A DNA stretch of 55,119 bases from Candidatus Helarchaeota archaeon (GTDB lineage: Archaea; Asgardarchaeota; Lokiarchaeia; Helarchaeales; HEL-GB-A): assembly GCA_013375455.1 (NCBI GenBank), contig JABXJT010000028.1, positions 1 through 55,119 on the forward strand. The letters run 5' to 3'. This document shows, in pieces, positions 9,101 through 17,158 of this stretch. The notes beneath the pieces were generated by a model. It worked only from the letters and a program-made list of their open reading frames with translations. It did no database searches and was not told the DNA's origin. Both the position numbers and the translations under genes were made by a program. Position 1 is the stretch's first letter, and the number at the start of each line of letters is the position of its first letter.

Positions 9101-9581
9101 GGTGAATGCAATTTCCCTTAAAAATTACGAAGATCCCCAAATAAATGCGATGATTAAATCGGGTTTGGAAAATGTGGACCCTGCTGAACCCAGAATAATC
9201 GTGTTTCTCTGCAATTGGTGCAGTTATGCGGGAGCTGATAATGCAGGCGTGAGCAGGTTTCAGTATCCACCTAATATCAGACCGATTCGTGTGATGTGCA
9301 GCGGACGGGTGGCAATTCAACACGTGTTAAATGCCCTACTATATGGAGCGGATGGAGTCTTAGTAACGGGCTGCCATATTGGGGATTGTCACTATATCTC
9401 CGGTAATTACAAAACAGAACGGCGTGTAAAGCTCGCAAAGGACTTGCTGAAATTGGCAGGAATCAGTCCGCACCGTCTTCGATTGGAATGGATTACTGCA
9501 AGTGAGGGAAATAGATTCGCGCAGGTAATTAAAGAATTTACGAATGAGATTAAAGCTTTGAAGTCAGAAAATATGGTGTGA
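6156..9581 (+). CDS. hdrA: Tandem HdrA-MvhD fusion protein
   Basis: HdrA is the flavin and iron-sulfur electron-bifurcating subunit of heterodisulfide reductase. The protein first has a FAD module (VLIIGAGIAGIQAA) with inserted ferredoxin sites (CTGCGICSENCP and CIECRTCENTC). A complete HdrA follows: the VGVFICHCGTNIGGF domain, a second FAD module (ALIVGGGIGGMTAA) and ferredoxin sites CVGCEICELSCP and CKGCGVCVAGCP. The C-terminus is an MvhD domain (FLCNWCSYAGAD, VMCSGR, TGCHIGDCHY). MvhD normally hands electrons from hydrogenase or formate dehydrogenase to HdrA. I choose ATG 6156, with GGAG 9 nt before it, over an in-frame GTG at 6141. At 1141 residues it is about twice the size of a classical HdrA. 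Confidence 0.88.
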   Translation: MDNKKVLIIGAGIAGIQAALDLANIGEDVILIEANPSIGGRMAQLDKTFPTNDCSICILAPKMVECARHPNIILYTYAELEEARPVDDFFRVKIRRKQRYVDEKKCTGCGICSENCPIEVPNEFDMNLRMRNAIYIPFPQAVPNVATIDREACIECRTCENTCQARAINLDAPKDGEIREILAHSILIATGFQLFDPSVITQYGYGRFANVLTSLEYERVMCASGPTGGRILRLADGKEPRSIIFIQCVGSRSESYRPYCSRVCCMYATKEAIITKEHNSSIDVTILYNDLRAYGKGFFEYSERARQEYGINYLNAIPQSIEEDPLTKDLHVYFENFDSGILEERTTDLIILCPAIIPNNGTEELAKKLGIGLNSNGFFKTRDEFQEIETEIPGIHIIGACSGPKDIPESVAVASGGAMKAILKRKEKIESKKRPEVPQEEVGIGLAPRVGVFICHCGTNIGGFINVPEIVEHVRMLPNVVFVEDTLYTCSEDSQVIIKDAIKQHDLNRVIVASCTPRTHEPLFRATCSEAGLNQYLFEMANIREQVSWVHMSEPEQATEKAKDLIRMAIQRAVYLEPQDDIRTEVTPAALIVGGGIGGMTAALNIARKGFQVHLVEKEKELGGLVKRLHSLAQDHLLPDELITPLVNQVQDEPKIEIYMGAQIIEMTGSIGNFEITISKEMETRKVNVGVILVSVGAEELKPLELYGYGEYPQVKTLLEYEHLLGNAEIKDGDNIAMILCAGAREQEGVTYCSAVCCLNAINNAILTKKNHPNTEVSIIYRDICVTGENEKHYRIAREMGIQFIKYKRETKPTLESMDDKIKLNVNNVLNKKNVFIEADWLVLATPLVPQKDMDSMSKLLKVPLSESGFFLEAHVKHRPLDFATDGIFVCGTCHSPKSISETISQANGAATRALIPLLNGIVESDALIALVDSERCVGCEICELSCPYGAARLVEVEENIFKSEINPAVCKGCGVCVAGCPVNAISLKNYEDPQINAMIKSGLENVDPAEPRIIVFLCNWCSYAGADNAGVSRFQYPPNIRPIRVMCSGRVAIQHVLNALLYGADGVLVTGCHIGDCHYISGNYKTERRVKLAKDLLKLAGISPHRLRLEWITASEGNRFAQVIKEFTNEIKALKSENMV

Positions 9582-9590
9582 GAGAGAAAG

Positions 9591-12500
9591 TTGGTTGAGG
9601 TAAAAGAATCGTCCAATGAAATTTGCATCATAGGTGCCGGAATAGGCGGTATGGATTGTGCGCTTGACCTAGCGGAGGCTGGGTATAAAGTTCATTTACT
9701 AGATGTCAAGCAGACGATTGGAGGAAAATATGCGCAGATTTACAAGATCTTTCCTTATGATGAATGTAGCGCTTGCGTTTTAACGCCGAAAATGTGTTCG
9801 ATTGGGAATCACCCAAACATAACAATTCATACACTTGTTGATGTGGATGAGATTTCTGGTGTTCAAGGAAATTTCTACGTGAAACTCACTAGAAAGCCTC
9901 GGTATGTAGATGAGGATGAATGTACTGGTTGCCAGAAATGTGTGCAGACATGTCCAGTTGAAATGCATTCGGATTATGACATAAAATTAGGGACACGTAC
10001 TGCAATTTACCTGGATTTCCCACAGCAAATCCCCCTAGTCACGACCATTAACAAAAACCACTGTATCGAATGTAGAATGTGCGAAAAGGTATGCCCAGTT
10101 GGGGCGATTAATCTCGACCAACAACCCGAACAGATTGAAATTCATGTCGGATCGGTGATAATTGCAACAGGTTTTGATGAATTTGACCCCTCGATCAAAG
10201 AAGAATATGGATATGGAGTCTATGAAAATGTTATCACCTCCTTAACCTTTGAAAGATTCTCACATCCAACGGGTCCAATTGATGGGGAGATTATTCGCCC
10301 CAGTGATGGTAAACGCCCTCAACGGGTCGTCTTTGTAAACTGTGTGGGGGCACGTGATGAACAGATTGACCACTTATATTGCAACAAAGTTTGTTGCATG
10401 TTCTCAATGAAAAATGCTCGTTTTCTTCGCATGCATGAACCCAATGCTGAGATATATATCTGCTATATTGATATTAGAGCAGCGGGGAAGCGATTCGAGA
10501 ATTATTACAGGACTACCATGGAGCAATACGGAGTTAAATTCATAAGAGGCAGGGTATCCGAGATTCAAGAAGATCCGATAACTAAAGATTTAGCCGTGAT
10601 GGTTGAGAACACGGAAACAGATGAGCCGCTCACGCTTGATGAAGTGGATTTAGTTGTGCTCAACTGCGCCTTTATCCCCGCTGCAACCTCCAAAAAATTA
10701 ATTGAAATGTTGGATCTGCAATTGGGTGAAGATAATTTTATTGAAGAAGCCCATCCTAACATTGCTTCTCTTGAAACTAAAATCCCTGGGGTTTATTTAG
10801 TAGGTGTTTCGCACGGACCTCGCGATGGCGCAGATACGATCATTGAAGCTAAAGCAGCAGCTTCCATTGCGACGACTAACTTGCCTCTTCCAAGTCTTTT
10901 TTTGACAAAACCAGAAATTAATGATGTTAGTCCAACCGAAAAGCCACGAGTTGGTGTTTTTGTTTGTCACTGTGGTGGAATCATTTCTAGCGTGATTGAT
11001 GTAAAGAACGTGACCCGAAAGATTTCTGAGCACCCAAACGTTGCATTTGCCACGGATTACTTATTTATGTGCTCTAGTCCGGGACAAGAATTGATAAAAG
11101 ATAAAATTCGAGAACATAATTTGAATCGGATCGTTGTTGCGTCCTGTACCCCTATAGTTCATGAAAAAACATTTCGGAATTGCGTGGAATCTGGAGGATT
11201 ATCGCGGTATTATTTTACTGGACCGATTAATATAAGAGAACAATGTGCGATGGTTCACCATTTGAATCCAGAAGAAGCAACCGAGAAAGCTGGGGATTTA
11301 ATTCATGGAGGGGTTGCCCGGGTTTGTGGATTAGAAGTTGTCCCAATCATGGACATTGAAGTTAATCCCAGCGTGTTGATAATTGGAGGCGGCATCTCTG
11401 GAATCAATGCAGCAATTGACCTGGCAAGGAAGAATCTAGATGTTATCATAGTAGAGCGAGAACATCAACTTGGAGGAAGATTGAACCGCCTCTATAAAGT
11501 GTTTCCCTCGAGAGATTTGGCTGCAGATCTTTTATATGGGAAGCTAGAGCAGCTTGAGCATTATAAAAATATCACAATTTATACTTCCACTGAAGTTACG
11601 AATTTAGAAGGATATGTCGGGAATTTTAATGTTTCATTAAATAGAAATGGGGAATTGAAGGATATTTTAGTTGGGACCATTATAGTTGCGGTTGGAACGC
11701 AAGTATATCAACCCGAAATAGGGGAACATGGTTATGGGAAAATAAAAAATGTTCTCACATCGCTTGAATTTGAGGAAAAATTGAAAGCTGGTCAGGTCAA
11801 TAACCTTAACAACATTGCATTTATTCAGTGCGTGGGATCACGAGCCTATCCTGGAGAAAGAGGAAACTTGCATTGTTCTCGTGTTTGTTGTAACGTATCC
11901 GTAATGCTTTCAGAAGTAATAAAAGAAAAAAATCCTTCAGCCAACATATTTGTTCTCTTTAAAGAACATTTTCGCGCTTTTGGGCGATATATGGAAGAAA
12001 ATTTTAAGCGTATACAGCAAAATGGAGTTAAATTTCTTCGATGGGATGGAAAGAAGGCTCCTGAAATCATATTTGATGAAGAATCTGGTAAAATAATTGT
12101 AAATGCTTTTGATACTTTTTCTCAGACCACATTGGCATTACCAATGGATTATGTAATTTTAGCAGTTGGGCAGGAAAGCGCAGCTGGTTTAGGAAAACTT
12201 TGTGAGACTCTGGGAATAACTCGTTCAGAAGACGGGTTTGTTGAAGAGCTCCATTTAAAATTCAGACCTGTGGAAACAAGAGTGCCTGGAATTTACACTT
12301 GCGCCTCGTTTCCTAAGGATATTGCTGATTCGATTGCCGCTGCACGTGGATGTGCAAGTATGGTGGCAATCCAGCAAAAAGGAATTGAATTAGAATTGAT
12401 TACTGCGGAGGTTGATGAAGAACTCTGTATTGGGTGTGGATTATGTGAGTCTTTATGTCCATATGGGGCAATTTCGATGGTGGAAATGAATCCACAGAAA

Positions 12501-12650
12501 ATAATTTCTCAAACCGCGGATGTACAATGCCAGGGTTGCGGCATGTGTGTCGCTTCATGTCCCATTGGAGCCCGCGATTTGCGTTGGTGGAGAAATGAGC
12601 AGATCCTCGCCCAAATTGATAATATTTTAAAGAAAGAAAGTAGAGGGTAA
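9591..12650 (+). CDS. hdrA: Tandem HdrA protein without fused MvhD
   Basis: This is the second tandem HdrA of the cluster, with the same order as its neighbour: FAD module (ICIIGAGIGGMDCA) with CTGCQKCVQTCP and CIECRMCEKVCP, then VGVFVCHCGGIISS, a second FAD module (VLIIGGGISGINAA) and two ferredoxin sites (CIGCGLCESLCP, CQGCGMCVASCP). It ends just after the last ferredoxin, where its neighbour continues into MvhD. The MvhD partner is instead the next gene, 4 nt downstream, which carries an in-frame UGA. Length is 1019 residues. The start is a TTG at 9591 preceded by a GAGAGAAAG purine stretch. It probably forms one complex with the separate MvhD and HdrBC. Confidence 0.88.
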   Translation: MVEVKESSNEICIIGAGIGGMDCALDLAEAGYKVHLLDVKQTIGGKYAQIYKIFPYDECSACVLTPKMCSIGNHPNITIHTLVDVDEISGVQGNFYVKLTRKPRYVDEDECTGCQKCVQTCPVEMHSDYDIKLGTRTAIYLDFPQQIPLVTTINKNHCIECRMCEKVCPVGAINLDQQPEQIEIHVGSVIIATGFDEFDPSIKEEYGYGVYENVITSLTFERFSHPTGPIDGEIIRPSDGKRPQRVVFVNCVGARDEQIDHLYCNKVCCMFSMKNARFLRMHEPNAEIYICYIDIRAAGKRFENYYRTTMEQYGVKFIRGRVSEIQEDPITKDLAVMVENTETDEPLTLDEVDLVVLNCAFIPAATSKKLIEMLDLQLGEDNFIEEAHPNIASLETKIPGVYLVGVSHGPRDGADTIIEAKAAASIATTNLPLPSLFLTKPEINDVSPTEKPRVGVFVCHCGGIISSVIDVKNVTRKISEHPNVAFATDYLFMCSSPGQELIKDKIREHNLNRIVVASCTPIVHEKTFRNCVESGGLSRYYFTGPINIREQCAMVHHLNPEEATEKAGDLIHGGVARVCGLEVVPIMDIEVNPSVLIIGGGISGINAAIDLARKNLDVIIVEREHQLGGRLNRLYKVFPSRDLAADLLYGKLEQLEHYKNITIYTSTEVTNLEGYVGNFNVSLNRNGELKDILVGTIIVAVGTQVYQPEIGEHGYGKIKNVLTSLEFEEKLKAGQVNNLNNIAFIQCVGSRAYPGERGNLHCSRVCCNVSVMLSEVIKEKNPSANIFVLFKEHFRAFGRYMEENFKRIQQNGVKFLRWDGKKAPEIIFDEESGKIIVNAFDTFSQTTLALPMDYVILAVGQESAAGLGKLCETLGITRSEDGFVEELHLKFRPVETRVPGIYTCASFPKDIADSIAAARGCASMVAIQQKGIELELITAEVDEELCIGCGLCESLCPYGAISMVEMNPQKIISQTADVQCQGCGMCVASCPIGARDLRWWRNEQILAQIDNILKKESRG

Positions 12651-12654
12651 TAAT

Positions 12655-13062
12655 TTGTCGGAAAATCAGACCAAGATATTAATGTTTGCATGTATGCAGT
12701 GTGGCTATGCAGCAGCTGATTTAGCAGGTGTGCTTAAAATCCAATATAATCCAAGTATTCGAATAATCAGGGTACCTTGCACTGGTAGGATTGACATTAC
12801 GCATATTTTACGGGGATTAGTTGATGGAGCTGACGCAGTCATTTGCGTGGGGTGACATTCAGGTGATTGTGTTCACAAAACGGGGAACTTTGCGTGTGAA
12901 AGACGAGTTAAATTCGTGCAGGAGTTGCTAAAAAATATGGGGATAAATCAAAAACGAGTGCAAATGCATCATGTATCGGCAGCAGAAGCATCAAAATTAG
13001 CAGAAATAATAAACTCCGTTTGCGAAGAGATAGCAGAACTAAATAAGCTGGAAAATATATGA
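12655..13062 (+). CDS. vhuD: MvhD/VhuD with predicted selenocysteine (UGA at 12853-12855)
   Basis: MvhD carries a [2Fe-2S] centre and links HdrA to its electron donor. From TTG 12655 the frame reads 66 codons (ACMQCGYAAADLAGV, VPCTGRIDITHI, AVICVG), meets TGA at 12853-12855, then continues without interruption for 68 codons (HSGDCVHKTGNF, RRVKFVQELLKNMG) to a TGA at 13060-13062. The UGA falls exactly where the fused MvhD of the first hdrA has Cys in TGCHIGDCHY. VhuD is an established selenoprotein in Methanococcales, and VhuD-type selenoproteins are known in Lokiarchaeota. A fold suited to a SECIS element follows the second stop. The full product would be 135 residues, the normal MvhD size. 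A conventional annotation would wrongly stop at 66 residues. Confidence 0.85.
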
Positions 13063-13063
13063 A

Positions 13064-13135
13064 AGGGTCAGGGGATGCACTATAAGAGGAAAGTTAAGTC
13101 TTATAGGAACCACTCGTGATGCAACGAGAGACCCT
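13064..13135 (+). promoter_or_regulatory. Candidate SECIS element in the vhuD 3' UTR
   Basis: One nucleotide after the vhuD stop lies a fold with three helices. The closing stem AGGGTC (13064-13069) pairs with GACCCT (13130-13135). Inside it a perfect 8-bp hairpin, CTATAAGA (13080-13087) with TCTTATAG (13099-13106), has an 11-nt A-rich loop. A second small hairpin, CTCGT (13113-13117) with ACGAG (13124-13128), follows. Archaeal SECIS elements usually sit in the 3' UTR, and those of Lokiarchaeota are reported to resemble eukaryotic ones. The pairing is seen directly; the SECIS function is inferred from position and the UGA-containing gene. I did not establish a consensus SECIS core. Confidence 0.55.
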
Positions 13136-13160
13136 AAATAAAAAATAAAGTGATTGAAAG

Positions 13161-13442
13161 TTGGAATTTGATAGAAAGAAAAAACTAGAGAAATACCTTG
13201 AGAGATTGGTTAGCTCTCAAAGAGATAATTGGAAAAATATATTGAATGAGAATAGAGAGGAATTTAATAGGATTAAGGAAGAAATAAGAAAAAAACAAGA
13301 TATATTATCAAGCCTAGTTAAAAAAAAGAAGGCCCTTACCATTACAGATGCTGAATTTAAGGAGAAAAGTAGTAAAGTTCAGCAAGAATTATATGAGCTG
13401 GAAGCGAAAATCCTGCAATTACGCCTTCAAAATAAAAAGTGA
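13161..13442 (+). CDS. Small charged coiled-coil protein, unknown
   Basis: A 93-residue, Lys/Glu-rich protein with heptad-like spacing almost throughout (for example FNRIKEEIRKKQDILSSLVKKKKAL and KVQQELYELEAKILQLRLQ). No cysteines, no membrane segment and no recognised domain are present. The start is a TTG at 13161 after GATTGAAAG. It lies between the selenocysteine vhuD and the split hdrA pair, 16 nt before the next start, so it is probably co-transcribed. A scaffolding role in the Hdr assembly is only a guess. Confidence 0.6.
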   Translation: MEFDRKKKLEKYLERLVSSQRDNWKNILNENREEFNRIKEEIRKKQDILSSLVKKKKALTITDAEFKEKSSKVQQELYELEAKILQLRLQNKK

Positions 13443-13458
13443 GCGGTGAATCTGTCGA

Positions 13459-14775
13459 ATGGATCTGAACAAGTCCGTTGCGGTCATAGGAGCCGGTATA
13501 GCAGGCTTACAAGCGGCGATTGAGCTAGCTGACTGTGGGTTAAACGTGTATTTAATTGAAAAGAAAGCATATGCTGGTGGAAATGTTCAAAAATTATATA
13601 AGATGTTTCCAACGGATGATTGCGCTTTCTGTACCGTTTCAACTCTTCTTAAACCAGGAATTAGGAAATGTTTTTATCGTGCAGGAGTGACGAAGCATCC
13701 ACGTATTAGCCTTCTAGCTGATTGCGAGGTGAAGCAAATTGAAGGGGTAAAGGGGAATTTCAAAATAGCCATTACACAACACCCACGTTACGTGAGTTTT
13801 AATTGCACGCGTTGTGGAGAATGTGAGGGAGCTTGTCCCGTGGAAATCACTCCTAAAAAATGGAATGAAACTCCACGAAAGGCTATTTACCTACCTACGC
13901 AAATGTGCATCCCTCAAACCTATGTTATTGACCGAGAAAAATGCGAACCAAATTGTGCCAAGTGTGTAGAGATCTGTCCTTTTGAAGGTGTAATTAATTT
14001 AAATGAACAAGGTAAAGAATTAGAATTGAATGTAGGGGCAATAATTCTGGCTACAGGTTATAAAGAATTTGATCCTAGTCCTTTAATTAATTTAAAATAT
14101 GGATTATATGATGACGTCATTACCCAGCTTGAATTGGCTCAGATGTTGGATCCTAATGGTCCAACAGGGGGCAGGCTCATTAGACCATCAGATGGAACTC
14201 CTGTTAAAAGTCTTATTATGATTCAATGTGTTGGATCACGAGATCAGACCTACAAGAAGTATTGTTCAACGATTTGCTGCTCTTACGCGTGCAAACATGC
14301 TCGGATAATAAAGGCTGAGCGCGATTCCAACATAGATATTTACGTTATATATATGGATATCCGAACCTTTGGTGCCTTAGAGACTTATTATCGGGAATGC
14401 CGGGAGTTAGGGATCGATTTCTTACGGGGACGAGTCGCAGAAATTCGCCAGAGGAAAGATGGGATATTGAATGTTATAGCAGTTGATACGCTCCTTCAGC
14501 GTTCTATTGAGCTCTCGGTTGACCTAGTGGTTTTGACTCCTGCATTGACTCCTTCTATTGGGAGTGATGAATTATTTAAGAAGATTGGAGTCGAAACAGA
14601 TGAGAGTGGTTATATAATAGCAAAATCTGGAGATAAAACCCTCACATCTATTGAAGGTATATACTTGTGTGGAACTGCAATTGCCCCGACGGATTTTCCA
14701 AGCTCAGTAACCCTCGCAAAAGCAGCCGTATTCAATGTATTAAAACAGATTAACGGAGGTGAACCAAGTTCGTGA
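13459..14775 (+). CDS. hdrA: HdrA-like FAD/ferredoxin module (first half of a split tandem HdrA)
   Basis: This 438-residue protein corresponds to the N-terminal module of the two larger HdrA proteins upstream. It has an ADP-binding VAVIGAGIAGLQAA loop, the FPTDDCAFCTVS segment, ferredoxin-type cysteines CTRCGECEGACP and CEPNCAKCVEICP, and the later IQCVGSRDQTYKKYCSTICC and GIYLCGTAIAPTDFPSSV segments. It stops where the others run into their second HdrA unit, and the next gene supplies that unit through a 4-nt overlap (GTGA). The second cluster has a CxxxC spacing (CEPNCAKC) that differs from the CxxC of the paralogues. This third tandem unit therefore works as two polypeptides. Confidence 0.85.
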   Translation: MDLNKSVAVIGAGIAGLQAAIELADCGLNVYLIEKKAYAGGNVQKLYKMFPTDDCAFCTVSTLLKPGIRKCFYRAGVTKHPRISLLADCEVKQIEGVKGNFKIAITQHPRYVSFNCTRCGECEGACPVEITPKKWNETPRKAIYLPTQMCIPQTYVIDREKCEPNCAKCVEICPFEGVINLNEQGKELELNVGAIILATGYKEFDPSPLINLKYGLYDDVITQLELAQMLDPNGPTGGRLIRPSDGTPVKSLIMIQCVGSRDQTYKKYCSTICCSYACKHARIIKAERDSNIDIYVIYMDIRTFGALETYYRECRELGIDFLRGRVAEIRQRKDGILNVIAVDTLLQRSIELSVDLVVLTPALTPSIGSDELFKKIGVETDESGYIIAKSGDKTLTSIEGIYLCGTAIAPTDFPSSVTLAKAAVFNVLKQINGGEPSS

Positions 14776-17147
14776 GCGGGCAGGGCATTAAAATCGCAGT
14801 TGTTTTATGTGATTGTGGAAAAACTTTAGTAAATTACCTGGATTACGCTAAAATTCAAGATTATGTAAATCAGGATTTAAGTATTGCAAAATCATATTGG
14901 TATCAAGATCTTTGTTTTGAGGAAAGATTGGATGAGGTTGTAGAGCTTTATGAGAAAGGAACCTTTAATTGGTTTATTGTAGCCGCCTGCACGCCTCAGA
15001 TAATAGAATTGGTGATTAAAACCAAGTTGAAAGCTAAGAACCTTAGCCCTAATTTCGAAATTGTGAATATTAGAGAACAATGCTCTTGGGTGCATTCAAA
15101 TAAGGTAAAGGCGACAGATAAAGCACTTATGTTAATTCGGGGCGCAATTGCCAAAATAAAAACAGCCAATACTATTTCCGAAAAACAAGCTTCCTTGAAA
15201 AAACATGTAACGGTTATTGGGGGAGGAATTGCAGGCTTAAATGTTGCATCAGATCTTTGTGCGTTAGGATTTGAAGTGCTAATTATTGAGAAAGAACCTT
15301 GGGTTGGAGGGCATGTAATCCAATTAGAAAACATTAATCCGTATAATAAGAATGGTAAAGAGATATTAATGGAGTTATTGAAGAGTTTAGGAAAGAAGAA
15401 TGTTAAATTTAAATTGAATACGAAAGTAAGCTGGATAGAAGGCGGAGTGGGGGATTTTAGGATCCATATATTAAGAACTCCTCAGTTCATTAATGATAAA
15501 TGTAATTATTGTAACAAATGTATAGAAGCCTGCCCTACAATACTGAATGATCCTTTAAACGAAGGATTAGCCACAATAAAAGCCATTGATCGAGGTCTTG
15601 GTGCCCCGTTTGGGGATTCAATGGTCATTCACCGTGAAAAGTGTCCAATTAATTGTAGGATCTGTGAGGAAATTTGCCCTGAGAAGGCCATTAATCTCAA
15701 TTTTGAGGAAGCTCAGGAGGTCATCAAAACTTCCTTTATTGTATTTTCAACGGGTTTTGATGTGCTTAGACCGGATCAGAGAACTGTTTTTCAATTAGAG
15801 AAGAGTCCGGATATTCTTACTCAACTACAATTGGCAAGAATGATTGATCCGGAGGGGCCTACCAACGGGAAAGTAACCCGCCCCAGCACGGGAGAAATTG
15901 CCAGGAAGATACTTATGGTTCAATGTGTAGGCTCAAGAGACATTGGATTTGCACGATATTGCAGTAAATATTGCTGCACGACGGCGATCCGGCATGCAAT
16001 CGACATCAAAGAAAATAATCCAGAGTGCGAAATCTGTATAAGTTATATAGACATTCGCACGCCCTTTTGGGATGAGGAATTGTACAGAAAAGCACGTTCG
16101 TTAGGCATTGAATTCATTCGTGGGAAAATTGGTAATATTCAATATGGGGCAGAACAACTTACTACAGAAATAATTGATACAGTGCTAGCCCGACAGTTTA
16201 ATTACGAAAGCGATATCATGGTTCTCTCCACGGCAATGCTCCCTAACCAACTAGCTCCGGAAATCGTTGAAATTACCAAATTAAAAATTAAGGATAATGG
16301 CTTCATGCAGGAATATTATCCCAAATTAAAACTAACTGAAACGAATAAAATTGGAATTTATATTTGCGGTGCGGTTTCAGGTCCAAAATTAGTGTCTGAA
16401 TGCATAACTGAAGCGCATTCTGTAGCCGTATCCATTGTCAAAGAGTATCCACACGAAATGCTCATCAGGGATTCAGCTATTTCGATGGTTGATGAGGAGC
16501 TATGTAATGGTTGTGAACTGTGTGTCCGCATTTGTCCTTTCAAGATCCCGATTCTTCTTGAGAAAGATGAGAAATCTATCGCTTTGATAGATGAGAAGCA
16601 ATGCCAAGGATGTGGCACTTGTGTTAGCTTGTGCCCAACTAATGCAGTTCAGTTAGAATCTCTTAAAAGGGATCAATTGTTCGCTCAGATTAGAGGCACG
16701 CTCGCAGATGTTGCATCTAATGATGCGCCAATCATTCTTGGCTTTGTATGTGAAGAATGTGCGTATGCAACAGTTGATTTCGCGGGGATGCTGCGAAAAT
16801 CCTACTCTGAGAATATTAGGCTTTTACGAATTCCCTGTGTTGGGAGACTTTCAATATTGGATGTTCTCACTGCATTCCAATCTGGTGCAGATTTGATTCT
16901 GATTTTTGGTTGTGAAGACGATAAGTGTCATTATTTGGAGGGGAATACGAAAACGAGAGTTATTATTGAAGTAATAAAGGAGTTATTAGATGAAATTGGG
17001 TGGGAATCTGAGCGAATTAACATGTATGGACTGTTTTCAGCAGATGTTGATAAGTTCTTAAATGCCATTCAGGATGCTTTAAATGTTTATGAAAAATTAG
17101 GACATTCATCCGCAAGATTGAGATTATTAAAAAAGTCTGGAGTATGA
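14772..17147 (+). CDS. hdrA: HdrA-MvhD fusion (second half of the split tandem HdrA)
   Basis: The protein begins with the HdrA N-terminal domain (IAVVLCDCGKTLVNY, then AACTPQIIEL and NIREQCSWVH), continues with a FAD module (VTVIGGGIAGLNVA) holding CNYCNKCIEACP and CPINCRICEEICP, then the typical GFARYCSKYCC segment and two ferredoxin sites (CNGCELCVRICP, CQGCGTCVSLCP). It ends in an MvhD domain (FVCEECAYATVD, IPCVGR, FGCEDDKCHYLEGN). The start is a GTG overlapping the previous stop. Compared with the first MvhD, the last cysteine motif is GCEDDKC instead of GCHIGDC, so the cluster environment may differ. With the preceding gene it rebuilds the same architecture as the first protein of the cluster. 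Confidence 0.87.
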   Translation: MSGQGIKIAVVLCDCGKTLVNYLDYAKIQDYVNQDLSIAKSYWYQDLCFEERLDEVVELYEKGTFNWFIVAACTPQIIELVIKTKLKAKNLSPNFEIVNIREQCSWVHSNKVKATDKALMLIRGAIAKIKTANTISEKQASLKKHVTVIGGGIAGLNVASDLCALGFEVLIIEKEPWVGGHVIQLENINPYNKNGKEILMELLKSLGKKNVKFKLNTKVSWIEGGVGDFRIHILRTPQFINDKCNYCNKCIEACPTILNDPLNEGLATIKAIDRGLGAPFGDSMVIHREKCPINCRICEEICPEKAINLNFEEAQEVIKTSFIVFSTGFDVLRPDQRTVFQLEKSPDILTQLQLARMIDPEGPTNGKVTRPSTGEIARKILMVQCVGSRDIGFARYCSKYCCTTAIRHAIDIKENNPECEICISYIDIRTPFWDEELYRKARSLGIEFIRGKIGNIQYGAEQLTTEIIDTVLARQFNYESDIMVLSTAMLPNQLAPEIVEITKLKIKDNGFMQEYYPKLKLTETNKIGIYICGAVSGPKLVSECITEAHSVAVSIVKEYPHEMLIRDSAISMVDEELCNGCELCVRICPFKIPILLEKDEKSIALIDEKQCQGCGTCVSLCPTNAVQLESLKRDQLFAQIRGTLADVASNDAPIILGFVCEECAYATVDFAGMLRKSYSENIRLLRIPCVGRLSILDVLTAFQSGADLILIFGCEDDKCHYLEGNTKTRVIIEVIKELLDEIGWESERINMYGLFSADVDKFLNAIQDALNVYEKLGHSSARLRLLKKSGV

Positions 17148-17158
17148 GGTAAGAAACT

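Noticed and set aside
12853..12855. UGA as a nonsense mutation making vhuD a pseudogene
   Set aside because: The frame continues for 68 codons with family conservation to a normal end, the UGA sits at a conserved Cys, and an RNA fold follows.
14996..15334. Antisense frames inside the hdr genes as real genes
   Set aside because: They have no ribosome binding site or family similarity, and their composition is explained by the sense frame.
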